Below the pieces are notes generated by a model that worked only from the letters and a program-made list of their open reading frames with translations, was not told where the DNA came from and did no database searches. Made by a program: the position numbers and the translations under genes. This document shows, one piece after another, positions 19,683 to 30,864 of a stretch of 64,000 nucleotides of DNA. This stretch comes from Psychromarinibacter sediminicola. GTDB lineage: Bacteria; Pseudomonadota; Alphaproteobacteria; Rhodobacterales; Rhodobacteraceae. The stretch is taken from positions 1 through 64,000 of the forward strand of contig NZ_JARGYC010000013.1 in the NCBI RefSeq assembly GCF_029168335.1, read 5' to 3'. The first letter of the stretch is position 1. Each line of letters begins with the position of its first letter.

Positions 19683-21484
19683 CAGAAGGCCTGCCCGATA
19701 CCCAGGTAGAATTGCACGCCGTCGCCGGTGTTGCCGCCGACCGGCGCGGCCACGTCGAAGCGGATCGGGCCGATCCCGGTGAGATAGCGCAGCCCGGCGC
19801 CGGCGCCGGAATGCCACGCGCCCGAGCCGTCATAGAAGCTCTCGGCCCCGACATAGCCCGCATCGGCGAAGACGACCGCACCGAACCGCTCGCTGATCCG
19901 GGCGCGGAACTCGGCCGACAGGCCGATGAAGCTGCGCCCGCCGCTTTCGGTGCCGCCGCCGTGGTCGACATCGAGCGACTGGTAGGGCTGGCCCCGGACC
20001 GTGCCGGCGCCGCCGGAATAGAACAGCAGGTCGGGATGCACCGCGCCGATCGCGGCGCCGGCGACCGAGCCGACCTGCACCCGCCCCGCCAGCACGAAGC
20101 GCCGCTCCGGGCCCAGCCCGTAATAGGCGCGCGCGTCGCCATAGGTCCGCACGCCCGAGCCGGTGCCGTCGTTCAGCCCCAGAAACGGCGTCACCTCGGC
20201 CTCCAGATAGAAGCCCTCGGTCGGGTCGAGGGTGTCGTCGCGGGTGTCGTAGATGCCGGAGGCGGGCAGTTTCAGGAGCGAGAAGGTCCGGTTTCCGAAA
20301 TCGTCCTCGGTCTGCGAGTAGAGATAGCTGAGGCCGAGCTCGGTCTCGATCGAGTCGCCGAAGCGCCGGCCCACGCCGAAGCCCAACTCGACCTGGTCCG
20401 AGAGAAAATCCGGCTCGTCCAGCCGTTCCAGCCCGACGAAGGCGAAGGCGCGGGTGTCCGGGCCGAACGGGGCCGGGGTCTCCAGCCGGGCGCCGAGGCG
20501 GAAGTCGGTGCCGTATTCGCCGCCGATATTCGCCACCTCGGCGTCGAAGCGCAGCCGCTCGGCGCCGCCGAAGATGTTGCGGTGCATCCAGAAGCCGGAG
20601 ACGGTCAGCCCCTCCAGCGACGACAGTTCCGCGCCGAAGCCGAAGCGGCGCGGCTTCTGGTCGGCGACCGACAGCAGGATGTCCATCTCGCCCCCGGGCC
20701 CCAGCGTCTCGGCCTCTTTCAGCGAGACCGAGGCGAAGGCGCCGGTGCGGCGCAAGCGGTCGGCCACCCGCTCCATCGCGGCGGGAGAGAAGCGCTCGCC
20801 CTCGGGCAGGCCGGCGATGCGGCGGATGGCGGCGGCGCGCACGGCGCTCGGCGTCTCGATGACGAGGCTGCCGAAACGCGCGACGGGGCCGGGGTTCAGC
20901 GCCACCACCGAATCCAGCGTGGCGGTGCGGTGGTCGGCCGAGACCCGTTCGCCCGCGGTGCGGGCCTTGGCGTAGCCCGCGGCGCGCCAGCCGTCGATCC
21001 CGGCCTCGACCGCGTTGCGCACCACCGGCGCCCGGGCGCGCGCGCCGCTGCGGAAGCGCTCGGGCAGTTCGGTGCCGGGCGGCAGCGGGGCGATCCGCGC
21101 CTCGCCGAAGCGGAAGGGCGGGCCGGGCGCGACGTTGATCGCCACTTCGCGGATCGTGTCGGGCGCGCGCAGCAGCGGGATCTCCGCCGCCTCGCGCCCG
21201 TCGACGTAGACATGCACGACGCCGCCATAATAGCCCTCGGCATAGAGCGCATCGAGCAGCCGCGCATAATCCGACAGCGCCGCGGCAAAGACGGTCTCGG
21301 GCTGGGTGCGCCCCTCGCGCTTCGCCGCCACGACGAGCGACGCCTCGATCAGCGTCTCTTGCAGCGCCTCGTTAGTGCCCGAGACGTGGATCCGAATCCG
21401 GTCCAGCGCCGCCGCCGGGCCGGAGATGACCGCGATGGCCAGAATGGCCGCCGATAACCGCCTGAAAACAACGGTGAGCTTCAT
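19682..21484 (-). CDS. tamA: Outer-membrane translocation and assembly component TamA (BamA/Omp85 family)
   Basis: A 600-residue Omp85-family protein. The signal peptide (MKLTVVFRRLSAAILAIAVI..., cleaved near AALD) is followed by POTRA domains to about residue 270 and a C-terminal 16-stranded barrel domain (surface antigen D15 type) to the end (FYLGIGQAF). The barrel contains an Omp85-type VRGQPYQSLD motif near residue 490. The ATG at 21484 is preferred over a GTG two codons upstream because it starts the signal peptide directly. Its stop overlaps the tamB start, so TamA and TamB are made together. The 134 bases upstream are unusually AT-rich for this window, as expected for a promoter, but I could not assign boxes with confidence. 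Confidence 0.92.
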   Translation of the reverse strand: MKLTVVFRRLSAAILAIAVISGPAAALDRIRIHVSGTNEALQETLIEASLVVAAKREGRTQPETVFAAALSDYARLLDALYAEGYYGGVVHVYVDGREAAEIPLLRAPDTIREVAINVAPGPPFRFGEARIAPLPPGTELPERFRSGARARAPVVRNAVEAGIDGWRAAGYAKARTAGERVSADHRTATLDSVVALNPGPVARFGSLVIETPSAVRAAAIRRIAGLPEGERFSPAAMERVADRLRRTGAFASVSLKEAETLGPGGEMDILLSVADQKPRRFGFGAELSSLEGLTVSGFWMHRNIFGGAERLRFDAEVANIGGEYGTDFRLGARLETPAPFGPDTRAFAFVGLERLDEPDFLSDQVELGFGVGRRFGDSIETELGLSYLYSQTEDDFGNRTFSLLKLPASGIYDTRDDTLDPTEGFYLEAEVTPFLGLNDGTGSGVRTYGDARAYYGLGPERRFVLAGRVQVGSVAGAAIGAVHPDLLFYSGGAGTVRGQPYQSLDVDHGGGTESGGRSFIGLSAEFRARISERFGAVVFADAGYVGAESFYDGSGAWHSGAGAGLRYLTGIGPIRFDVAAPVGGNTGDGVQFYLGIGQAF

Positions 21485-21618
21485 GCCCACTCTCTGCCCC
21501 CTGTTATCCCCGCGTCTGGCGGAGTTGTTGATAACCTACGTCCGCAAGAGGTGACTCGGCTACAACAAATAGCACGATCCCGCGGATTTGTTACCAGATA
21601 GGCGAGCGCGCGCCGAAG

Positions 21619-22896
21619 TCACGGCCCCTTTTCGGCTTCCGCCGCGTCCTCCAGTTCGTCCTGCATCTCTTCCTCGGTCGCGGCCAGCATCGCCGTCTCC
21701 GGCGTGGTGGTCCGCCCCATCGGCGTCGCGGTGAAATGGCCCTTCTGCGCCTCCGTCAGGCCGGCCCGGACGCTGATCCGCCAGATCACGAACAGGATCA
21801 GCAGGACATGCGCCGCCACCGAGGTCCAGAACAGCCCCGCCGCCCCGATCCGGGTCATCCCGAGACCGGCGATCAGCGGCCCGGCGATGCCGCCCACGCC
21901 GAAGATCATGAGCAGCCCGCCGGAGGTCTGGATCGCCGCGCCCTCGGCGGCGTGGTCGTTGGCATGCGCCAGGATCACCGGGTACATTGAGAAGACCGCC
22001 GCCCCGAACGCCGCCGCCAGCGCCAGATTCGCCCACAGGCTCGTCGGCGCCAGCAGGATGAAGGCCGCGTCGGTCGCCGCCGCCAGCGCCGCCAGCCCGA
22101 CCAGCACCCAGCGCCGGTCGGTCCGGTCCGACAGCGCCCCCACCGGCACCTGGGCCAGCGCCCCGGCGAGGATCGGCAGCGAGGCGAAGAGCGCCATGCT
22201 GGACAGCGCAAGCCCCACCCGCTCGGCATAGACCGCGCCCAGCGTGCCGAAGGCGCTGTTGGAGATGCCCACCAGGAACACGCCGAAGACGGCCACGGGC
22301 GAGTTGCGCCAGAGCCCGCGCAGATCGAGCCGCACATTGACCAGCGGGTTGGGCGAGGCCGAGGAGGACACCGCCGTCGGCACCAGCGCGAGGCTGTAGA
22401 AGATCGCGCCCAGCACGAAGAACAGAAAGCCGCGCGTGTCGCCCAGGGTCAGCACCAGCTGCCCCGCCGTCGAGGCCACCAGGTTCACCATCGTGTAGAT
22501 GCCGAAGACCTTGCCGCGGTCCTTCGGGGCCGCCCGCTCGCTCAGCCAGCTTTCCACGATCATCGCCGCGCCGGCGAAGCAGACCCCCGAGATCGCCCGG
22601 AGCGGCACCCAGGCCCAGGGCGTCAGGATCAGCAGCGAGGCGAGAATCGCGATCGCCGCCAGCGCGCACATCACCCCGAAGGACCGGATATGCCCCACCC
22701 GCGCCACCAGCCGCGGCGTGAACAGGCAGCCGGTGACGTAGCCCAGGGCCCAGCCGGTGCCCAGCAGGCCCAGCGCCAGCGACGAGAAACCCTCCGCCGT
22801 GCCCCGGACCGGCAGGATCAGCGCGTTGATGCCGCCGGCGAAAAGCAGGAAGGCCGAGCCCAGAAGCAGCGCGGAAATCGGCAGGAACTGTCGCAT
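21619..22896 (-). CDS. Major facilitator superfamily transporter
   Basis: A 425-residue integral membrane protein with about 12 helices. It starts MRQFLPISALLLGSAFLLFAGG, and the loop between helices 2 and 3 reads LFTPRLVARVGHIRSFG, the MFS motif-A position. It resembles the YcaD/MFS_1 exporter group. A small charged tail of about 35 residues ends the protein. The start at 22896 is chosen at the first hydrophobic segment; the longer reading adds a low-complexity leader. It is divergent from coxS. Substrate unknown. Confidence 0.85.
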   Translation of the reverse strand: MRQFLPISALLLGSAFLLFAGGINALILPVRGTAEGFSSLALGLLGTGWALGYVTGCLFTPRLVARVGHIRSFGVMCALAAIAILASLLILTPWAWVPLRAISGVCFAGAAMIVESWLSERAAPKDRGKVFGIYTMVNLVASTAGQLVLTLGDTRGFLFFVLGAIFYSLALVPTAVSSSASPNPLVNVRLDLRGLWRNSPVAVFGVFLVGISNSAFGTLGAVYAERVGLALSSMALFASLPILAGALAQVPVGALSDRTDRRWVLVGLAALAAATDAAFILLAPTSLWANLALAAAFGAAVFSMYPVILAHANDHAAEGAAIQTSGGLLMIFGVGGIAGPLIAGLGMTRIGAAGLFWTSVAAHVLLILFVIWRISVRAGLTEAQKGHFTATPMGRTTTPETAMLAATEEEMQDELEDAAEAEKGP

Positions 22897-23096
22897 CTCG
22901 GGTCCCGGGATGGTGGCGTCGGGCGGCAGAATAGCGCAGCCACGCGCCGAGGCCAGCGCGGTCTTTCCCTGCCTTTCCGGGCGCTTGCCGGGCGGGGCGG
23001 GCACCGGTTAAATTTCGCGCGCGGCGCAGATCGCTGTTCCCAAAGCCGCGGCGCCGTGCTTAGCTCGCCGCAAATCCGATCTAGGGAGGTATGACG

Positions 23097-23582
23097 ATGT
23101 CCAAGATTTCCATGACCGTGAACGGCAAGCCTGCGTCGGGAGAGGCGGAGGGCCGCACGCTTCTGGTCGAGTTCCTGCGCGGCGAGCTGGGGCTGACCGG
23201 CACGCATGTCGGCTGCGACACCTCGCAATGCGGCGCCTGCGTCGTGCATGTGAACGGCGAGGCGGTGAAGGCCTGCACCATGTTCGCCGGCGAGGCGGAC
23301 GGCGCCGAGGTCACCACCATCGAGGGGATGGCCAACCCCGACGGCTCGCTCAACGCGATTCAGCAGGCGTTCCAGGACCACCACGGCCTGCAATGCGGCT
23401 TCTGCACCCCCGGCATGGTGATGTCGGCGGCCGCGCTTCTGAAGGACAACCCCAAGCCGTCGGAGGCGGAGGTGCGCGACTACCTCGAAGGCAATATCTG
23501 CCGCTGCACCGGCTACCACAACATCGTGAAGGCGATCATGGCCGCGAGCGGGCAGGATGTGACCGCGATCGCGGCCGAATAG
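23097..23582 (+). CDS. CO-dehydrogenase-like (form II) small subunit, [2Fe-2S] protein
   Basis: A 161-residue iron-sulfur subunit of the xanthine oxidase/CO dehydrogenase superfamily (CoxS type). The plant-type cluster motif is [12 protein letters not shown] near residues 41-52 with a fourth Cys near 65. The second cluster has CGFCTPGM near 100 and CRCTGYHNI near 135. The ATG at 23097 is chosen over 23091 because GGGAGG at 23084-23089 leaves seven bases to 23097 and only one to 23091. It is first in a small-large-medium gene order, typical of form II clusters. Confidence 0.92.
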   Translation: MSKISMTVNGKPASGEAEGRTLLVEFLRGELGLTGTHVGCDTSQCGACVVHVNGEAVKACTMFAGEADGAEVTTIEGMANPDGSLNAIQQAFQDHHGLQCGFCTPGMVMSAAALLKDNPKPSEAEVRDYLEGNICRCTGYHNIVKAIMAASGQDVTAIAAE

Positions 23583-23593
23583 GCGCGGCGGCC

Positions 23594-23614
23594 CGAATTT
23601 TCGACGAAAATTCG
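23594..23614. repeat. Perfect 10-bp inverted repeat between the small and large subunit genes
   Basis: CGAATTTTCG (23594-23603) and CGAAAATTCG (23605-23614) flank a single A, so the arms are fully complementary. TTTTCTC follows. It may fold in mRNA as a weak attenuator or processing site, or act as an operator. It sits in the 53-base gap before the large-subunit gene and ends about 10 bases before that gene's ribosome site GGGAGGAGAGGA. Confidence 0.6.
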
Positions 23615-23635
23615 TTTTCTCAGGGAGGAGAGGAC

Positions 23636-25996
<2,361 letters not shown>

Positions 25997-26033
25997 CGGA
26001 TCTCCCGGCGGCGGCGCTGGCGTCGGCCGCCGG

Positions 26034-26066
26034 GATTTGCGTATTTGTGAACGAGAAGAAGATGCA
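26034..26066 (+). repeat. Dispersed intergenic repeat, copy 1
   Basis: TTGCGTATTTG(T)GAACGAGAAGAAG lies between the large- and medium-subunit genes, starting about 40 bases after the large-subunit stop. A second, inverted copy lies at 45617-45647 just after another gene end, differing by one indel in the core. Function unknown. Confidence 0.6.
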
Positions 26067-26090
26067 GAGTCTTCGCAGGGAGATGAACCG

Positions 26091-26879
26091 ATGTACGACT
26101 TCGAACTGGTGAAACCGAAAAGCGTGGACGAGGCGGTCAGCGCGCTGGCGGCCGAGGATGCCCAGCCCCTGGGCGGCGGGCAGACGCTGATCCCGACGAT
26201 GAAGCAGCGGCTGGCGGCGCCGGCGGTGCTGGTCTCGACCCATGACATCGACGGGATGAAGGGGGTGAGCACCGACGGCGGCGTGATGACCGTCGGCGGC
26301 GCGACGACCCACGGGACCGTGGCGAAGGAGGCGGCGTCCGCCTTTCCGGGGCTCGCCGGGCTTGCGGCGAAGATCGGCGATCCGGCGGTGCGCAACCGCG
26401 GCACGATCGGCGGGTCGCTGGCCAACAACGACCCGGCGGCCTGCTATCCGGCGGCGCTGCTGGCTGCAGGCGGGACGGTGGTGACCAACGCCCGCGAGAT
26501 CGCGGCCGACGACTTCTTCGAGGGCATGTTCACCACCGCGCTGGAAGAGGGCGAGCTGATCACGGTCGTGAAGTTCAACATTCCGGAAAAGTCCAACTAC
26601 CAGAAGTTCGAGCAGCCCGCCTCGCGGTTTCCGCTGGTGGGGGTGTTCGTCGCCAAGCATTCCGACGAGGTGCGCGTGGGCGTGACCGGCGCGTCCGAGG
26701 ACGGCGTGTTCCGCTGGACCGAGGCCGAGCAGGCGCTGTCGTCGAATTTCTCGGCGGAGGCGATCTCGGGCCTGACGGTGTCGGCCGACGGCATGATCGG
26801 CGATCTGCACGGGACGCCGGACTACCGGGCGCATCTGGTCAAGGTGATGACCGGCCGGGCGGTCTCGGCCGCCGAATGA
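26091..26879 (+). CDS. CO-dehydrogenase-like (form II) medium subunit, FAD-binding
   Basis: A 262-residue FAD subunit (CoxM type) that takes electrons from the iron-sulfur subunit. FAD motifs are LGGGQTLIP near residue 25 (the family AGGxSLxP position) and TIGGSLANNDPAA near residue 105. The start at 26091 follows CAGGGAGA and agrees with the family N-terminus (MYDFELVKPKSVDEA); a longer in-frame start reads through the dispersed repeat. It is last in the operon. A strong hairpin follows 17 bases after the stop. Confidence 0.92.
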   Translation: MYDFELVKPKSVDEAVSALAAEDAQPLGGGQTLIPTMKQRLAAPAVLVSTHDIDGMKGVSTDGGVMTVGGATTHGTVAKEAASAFPGLAGLAAKIGDPAVRNRGTIGGSLANNDPAACYPAALLAAGGTVVTNAREIAADDFFEGMFTTALEEGELITVVKFNIPEKSNYQKFEQPASRFPLVGVFVAKHSDEVRVGVTGASEDGVFRWTEAEQALSSNFSAEAISGLTVSADGMIGDLHGTPDYRAHLVKVMTGRAVSAAE

Positions 26880-26895
26880 GACGGGCATGAATCGC

Positions 26896-26924
26896 GCGCC
26901 GCCCCGGTCCGGCCGGGGCGGCGC
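26896..26924. terminator. GC-rich hairpin between convergent genes
   Basis: A 12-bp perfect stem (26896-26907 with 26913-26924) with a 5-base loop lies between the medium-subunit gene and the convergent secreted-protein gene. No run of T follows on either strand, so it is a candidate two-way stem barrier and not a classic intrinsic terminator. Confidence 0.55.
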
Positions 26925-26930
26925 CGGCGG

Positions 26931-27719
26931 TCAGCAGCTCAGGTGGCCGCCGACATCCACCGCGTCCAGGATCGGCGTGACCTGGCCGGTGTAGTCCGAG
27001 GGCGTCCACGCGCCGCGCTTGCCCTCGCCGTGCCAGCCCCATTGGCCGCCGCGCACGGTGCCGGTCTTCGACAGCACGTCGAAATCGAACCAGCCGACCC
27101 GGCCGTCATTGGTGAACTGCCCGACGAAGCCGTTGCCGTCCCATTGCCCGGCGATGATCCCCTTGTCGGCATAGGCGCCCCAGAGGAACAGGTCGCGCGA
27201 GGCGAGGTCCAGCGTGCCGTGCCGGCTGTCGTAAAGCCCGGACATGATGGCCCGCGGCTGGTCGATGACCTGCAGCGTGCCGCCGCCGCGGGTGAAGCCG
27301 CTCAGCTGCCGGGGCGCGTCGCCGACGCGGGTGCCGGTCCATTCGCCGGCCGGCGGCTCGCCGTGCCAGGCCCAGAGGCCGCTGAACTCGCCCCCCTGGT
27401 CCAGCACGAACTGGAAACCGCCGCTTTCGGCGCCGTTGGTGAAGACGCCGTGGGCGCATTGCCCGTCGGGCGAGACGAGGCCGACGATGATGCCGCGGTT
27501 CGCATAATCGCCGATGATGTAGCTGGCCGGATCGCGGCGGACCTGGTGCAGGCGCAACTCGCCGTGATTGGTGTTCCACCGGCCCTCGAAGGGCTCGATC
27601 GGAACCGGCGGCGTGACCTGCATGCTGTTGGATTGAGCGATGGCGGACGGAGCCGCAACCAGCGCCGCGAAGAGCGCTGTCAGAAGCGGCCGCGCCCGGA
27701 AGACATGGTGCAAATGCAT
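26931..27719 (-). CDS. Unrecognised secreted protein built of two tandem repeats
   Basis: A 262-residue protein I do not recognise. Residues 1-28 are a signal peptide (LLTALFAALVAAPSAIA), so it is exported. The mature part is two homologous halves of roughly 90-100 residues. Half 1 runs from FEGRWNTNHGELRLHQ to EWTGTRVG. Half 2 runs from LYDSRHGTLDLASRD to AWTPSDYTG. Shared landmarks are an HGxLxL start, the pair GDYANRGIIVG/GAYADKGIIAG, the pair VFTNGAESGGFQF/QFTNDGRVGWFDF, and the pair LWAWHGE/QWGWHGE. The aromatic, glycine-rich pattern suggests a beta structure. A single CCxC-free mature chain with one final Cys is seen. It stands alone, convergent to the molybdenum enzyme operon. Confidence 0.75.
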   Translation of the reverse strand: MHLHHVFRARPLLTALFAALVAAPSAIAQSNSMQVTPPVPIEPFEGRWNTNHGELRLHQVRRDPASYIIGDYANRGIIVGLVSPDGQCAHGVFTNGAESGGFQFVLDQGGEFSGLWAWHGEPPAGEWTGTRVGDAPRQLSGFTRGGGTLQVIDQPRAIMSGLYDSRHGTLDLASRDLFLWGAYADKGIIAGQWDGNGFVGQFTNDGRVGWFDFDVLSKTGTVRGGQWGWHGEGKRGAWTPSDYTGQVTPILDAVDVGGHLSC

Positions 27720-27946
27720 GACGACCTCCGTGTTTGGCCATATGCCCCAGACGTGACGGTCCGCGCCGGGCCATGCAAGGGCGCGCGGGCGGATCGTGAT
27801 CGGCAGGGCTCATACAGGGCTCCGCCATCTCCGGCGCGGTCCGGCGGCGGGCCGTCGCGGATCCCTTGCAGAGCCGGCATATGGCGTTTCGGCAACGCGG
27901 GCCGCCTGCGGCCCTGCGCTCGACGCCGCCGGCGGCGCGCGCGCCT

Positions 27947-28750
27947 TCAGGTGAAAAAGAACTTCACCGGCGTGTGCGCCGTCACCGCGGCCTGCATCGC
28001 CGGGTCGGGGACCCAGCGGGCGAGGTCGTGGAGGGTGCTTTCGTAGCTCACCCGGTCCTCGAAGCCGGCGAAGGGCCAGTCGCTGCCCCAGACCATCCGC
28101 TCCCAGCCGGCGGCGGCCACCAGGTCGCGCGCGGCGGCGTCGGCGAGGCCCGGCTGCAGGAAGCGGAAGCCGCCCGAGAGCTTCACCCAGGTGCGGCCGC
28201 GCTCCACCGCCGCCAGCGCCGCGCGGAAGCCGGGGTCGTTCACGCCGGCCTCGGTGTCGATCAGCGCCAGGTGGTCGAGCACCACGTCGCAGCCCGCGTT
28301 CTCGATGGCGCGGATCGTGCCGTCGATCCGGTGCGGCCTGTCCGTGAGGTGGACGTGCCAGCCCAGATCGGCGCAGCGGCGCAGCAGGCGGCGGTAGGGT
28401 TCGCTGTCGATGTCGGGGCGCGTCTCGCGCGGGCGCCACAGGAAGCGGACGCCGCGAAACCCGGCGGCGTGATAGGCGGAAAGCTGGGTGATGTCCCAGC
28501 CCAGATCCGGCATCAGCGTGGCCCGGAGCCGCGGATGCTGTTGCAGGGCATAGAGGACATAGTCGTTGTAGGTGCCGTAGAGGCTGGCGGCCGAGACGAC
28601 GCCCAGCGTCACGCCGAACCGGTCGAGCATGTCCAGGCAGCGCGCCACCGAGGCGTCCTCGCCCGGGTGGTGCCAGGCGCCGTCGGCCAGCGGCATGTCC
28701 TGAGTGTAGACATGGAAATGCGCGTCGACGAGCGGGCGGGGCAGGGTCAT
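27947..28750 (-). CDS. Amidohydrolase-2 family metal-dependent hydrolase (LigI/TIM-barrel lactonase-like)
   Basis: A 267-residue TIM-barrel hydrolase of the amidohydrolase-2 family, which includes 2-pyrone-4,6-dicarboxylate lactonase and other cyclic-ester hydrolases. The N-terminal metal motif is VDAHFHVYT. Further landmarks are LGWHVHLTDRPH near residue 125, VLDHLALID near 155, and the terminal catalytic Asp in VWGSDWPF near 220. It is divergent from the monooxygenase operon and shares its operator region (28831-28845). A paralogue lies at 43573-44379. It likely opens a lactone or related cyclic intermediate made in the island. The 227 bases after its stop, up to the next gene, contain no gene I can support. 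Confidence 0.82.
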   Translation of the reverse strand: MTLPRPLVDAHFHVYTQDMPLADGAWHHPGEDASVARCLDMLDRFGVTLGVVSAASLYGTYNDYVLYALQQHPRLRATLMPDLGWDITQLSAYHAAGFRGVRFLWRPRETRPDIDSEPYRRLLRRCADLGWHVHLTDRPHRIDGTIRAIENAGCDVVLDHLALIDTEAGVNDPGFRAALAAVERGRTWVKLSGGFRFLQPGLADAAARDLVAAAGWERMVWGSDWPFAGFEDRVSYESTLHDLARWVPDPAMQAAVTAHTPVKFFFT

Positions 28751-28830
28751 GCGGGCGTGTCCTCGATCCGGTGGGCCTGCCCGGAGAAGACGGCCGCGGG
28801 GCGTCCGACTCCAACGCGGGGGGCGGCCAT

Positions 28831-28845
28831 TTTCAGTATGTGAAA
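28831..28845. promoter_or_regulatory. Operator TTTCA-GTATG-TGAAA
   Basis: Perfect arms, embedded in a longer imperfect palindrome GCCATTT...AAATGGC. It lies 81 bases from the amidohydrolase start and 91 from the monooxygenase start, so it can serve both divergent units. TAGCCT at 28885-28890 begins 40 bases beyond the site on the plus strand and is the likely -10 box. Confidence 0.8.
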
Positions 28846-28935
28846 TGGCTCTCTGTCGCCCGTTCCGGTCGTGGCCGATCGGACTAGCCTGACCTCCGCA
28901 ACGCCGATTCAGATACGAAAGCCCGACACGACGCC

Positions 28936-30864
28936 ATGCGCCATGCGACTGCCATAGCCCCTTCGCCCGGACAGGCGGAGATCGAAACCCGGCTCGAAGC
29001 GTGCGACATCTCGGTCCTGCTGATGGTGCTGGTGCAGCTGACCGGCGACATGGAGCTTCTGGGCCGCGTGACCCCGAACCTCGCGAAGCCCGGCGTGTTC
29101 GAGCATCCGGTGCCGGAGGCGCAGGCCGGCGAAATCCGCGGCCGGCTGGCCCGGCTTGTGGCCGAGACGCCGCGGCCGGCGCCGGCGGTGACGGGCGAGG
29201 CGGGGCTGCATCGGATGCTGAACGCCTTCTGCCGCGAGACGGTGTCGGACCGCTACGTGCCGATGCTGCTGGACGATCTGGGGTTCCGCAAGGCGCCGGC
29301 GCCGCTGGCCGCCGCCGACACGGCGACCCGGGCGCGGGCGGAAGGGTTCCGGGTGCTGATCGTGGGCGCCGGCGCCTCGGGCATCTGCGCGGGGATCAAG
29401 CTGGGCGCGGCGGGCATCCCCTATGACGTGATCGAGCGGAACGACGACGTGGGCGGGGTCTGGCACGAGAACACCTATCCCGATTGCGGGGTGGATTCGG
29501 CCAATCACCTCTACTGCTACTCGTTCGCGCTGAACCACGACTGGTCGCGGTACTACGTCAAGCAGGGCGAGCTGAAGGGCTACCTGCGGGACTGCGCCGA
29601 GCGCTACGGCGTGCTGGGCCGGATCCGGTTCGGCGAAGAGGTGGAGCGGCTGCGCTACGACGCCGAAACCTGCCTGTGGCATGCGACGATCCACACGCCC
29701 GAGGGGCGGCGCGAGGCGACGGCGAACGCGGTGATCAGCTCGGTCGGCCAGCTGAACCAGCCCGCGATCCCGCCGCTGCCGGGGCTCGACGGGTTCGCGG
29801 GCGCGGTGATGCACACGGCGCGCTGGGACCACGGCTACGACTTCGCCGGCAAGCGCGTCGCGATGATCGGGACCGGGGCGAGCGGGCTGCAGGCCGGGCC
29901 GAAGCTGGCCGAGACGGCGGCGCATTTCACCGTCTTCCAGCGCTCCGCCCCCTGGGTGCTGCCGCGCCACAACTACGAGACGCCGGTGCCGGAGGCGGTG
30001 AAATGGGCGCTGCGCGAGGTGCCCTATTACGCCGAGTGGTTCCGGTTCCTGCTGTTCTGGGCCTATGGCGACGGGGTTCACGACGCGCTGATGATGGATC
30101 CGGACTGGACCTCCGAGGAACGCTCCGTCTCGGCGCTGAACGAGGAGATCCGGCAGATCTGGACCGCCTATCTCGACAGCGAGATCGCCGACCGGCCGGA
30201 CCTGCGGGACAAGGTGCTGCCCGACTACCCGCCCTTCGGCAAGCGGTCGCTGCGCGACGGCGGTTGGTACCGGATGCTGAAGCAGGACAACGTGGCCCTG
30301 GTGACCGACGGGATCGAGCGGATCGAGCCGGGTGCCATCGTCGACCGGACCGGCGCGCGCCATCCGGTGGACGCCATCGTCTTCGCCACCGGGTTCCATG
30401 CCAGCCGGATGATCTATCCGATGGCGGTGGAGGGCCGGGACGGCCGCACGATCCGCGGCGAATGGGGCGACGACGATCCGCGCGCCTATCTGGGCATCTG
30501 CGTGCCGGGGTTCCCGAACTTCTTCGTCACCTACGGGCCGAACACGAACCTCGCCCATGGCGGCAGCATCATCTTCCAGGCGGAATGCCAGGTGCACTAC
30601 ATCCTGCGCTGCCTGGAGTTGCTGCTCGACCGGGGCGGCGCGGCGATGGAGGTGCGGCAGGACGCGCATGATGCCTACAACGCCGAGATGGACGCGCGGC
30701 TGGAGCGGATGGTGTGGTCCGACCCGGGGCTGACCAACTGGTACAAGAACCGCGACGGGCGGATCACCACGAACTCGCCCTGGAAGCTGGTGGAATACTG
30801 GGAACTGACGCGCGCGCCCGACCCGCAGGCGTTCGATTTCGCACCCGCGAGGGAGGAGGCGTGA
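28936..30864 (+). CDS. Flavin-dependent Baeyer-Villiger monooxygenase (4-hydroxyacetophenone monooxygenase-like)
   Basis: A 642-residue type I Baeyer-Villiger monooxygenase. It inserts oxygen next to a carbonyl, turning ketones into esters or lactones, with FAD and NADPH. The first Rossmann motif VGAGASGICAG is near residue 144. DVGGVWHENTYPDCGVD follows near 172. The BVMO fingerprint FAGAVMHTARWD is near 291, and the second Rossmann motif GTGASGLQAG is near 311. An N-terminal domain of about 135 residues ahead of the FAD fold and the total length match 4-hydroxyacetophenone monooxygenase better than cyclohexanone monooxygenase. It begins the operon BVMO-lipocalin-IclR-MBL hydrolase, so the ester or lactone formed may be hydrolysed by neighbours. 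The ribosome site is weak. Confidence 0.85.
   Translation: MRHATAIAPSPGQAEIETRLEACDISVLLMVLVQLTGDMELLGRVTPNLAKPGVFEHPVPEAQAGEIRGRLARLVAETPRPAPAVTGEAGLHRMLNAFCRETVSDRYVPMLLDDLGFRKAPAPLAAADTATRARAEGFRVLIVGAGASGICAGIKLGAAGIPYDVIERNDDVGGVWHENTYPDCGVDSANHLYCYSFALNHDWSRYYVKQGELKGYLRDCAERYGVLGRIRFGEEVERLRYDAETCLWHATIHTPEGRREATANAVISSVGQLNQPAIPPLPGLDGFAGAVMHTARWDHGYDFAGKRVAMIGTGASGLQAGPKLAETAAHFTVFQRSAPWVLPRHNYETPVPEAVKWALREVPYYAEWFRFLLFWAYGDGVHDALMMDPDWTSEERSVSALNEEIRQIWTAYLDSEIADRPDLRDKVLPDYPPFGKRSLRDGGWYRMLKQDNVALVTDGIERIEPGAIVDRTGARHPVDAIVFATGFHASRMIYPMAVEGRDGRTIRGEWGDDDPRAYLGICVPGFPNFFVTYGPNTNLAHGGSIIFQAECQVHYILRCLELLLDRGGAAMEVRQDAHDAYNAEMDARLERMVWSDPGLTNWYKNRDGRITTNSPWKLVEYWELTRAPDPQAFDFAPAREEA

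Noticed and set aside
23594-23614. Reading the coxS-coxL palindrome as another copy of the island operator
   Set aside because: It has TTTTCG-A-CGAAAA, with no five-base spacer, and lies inside an operon, not at a promoter.
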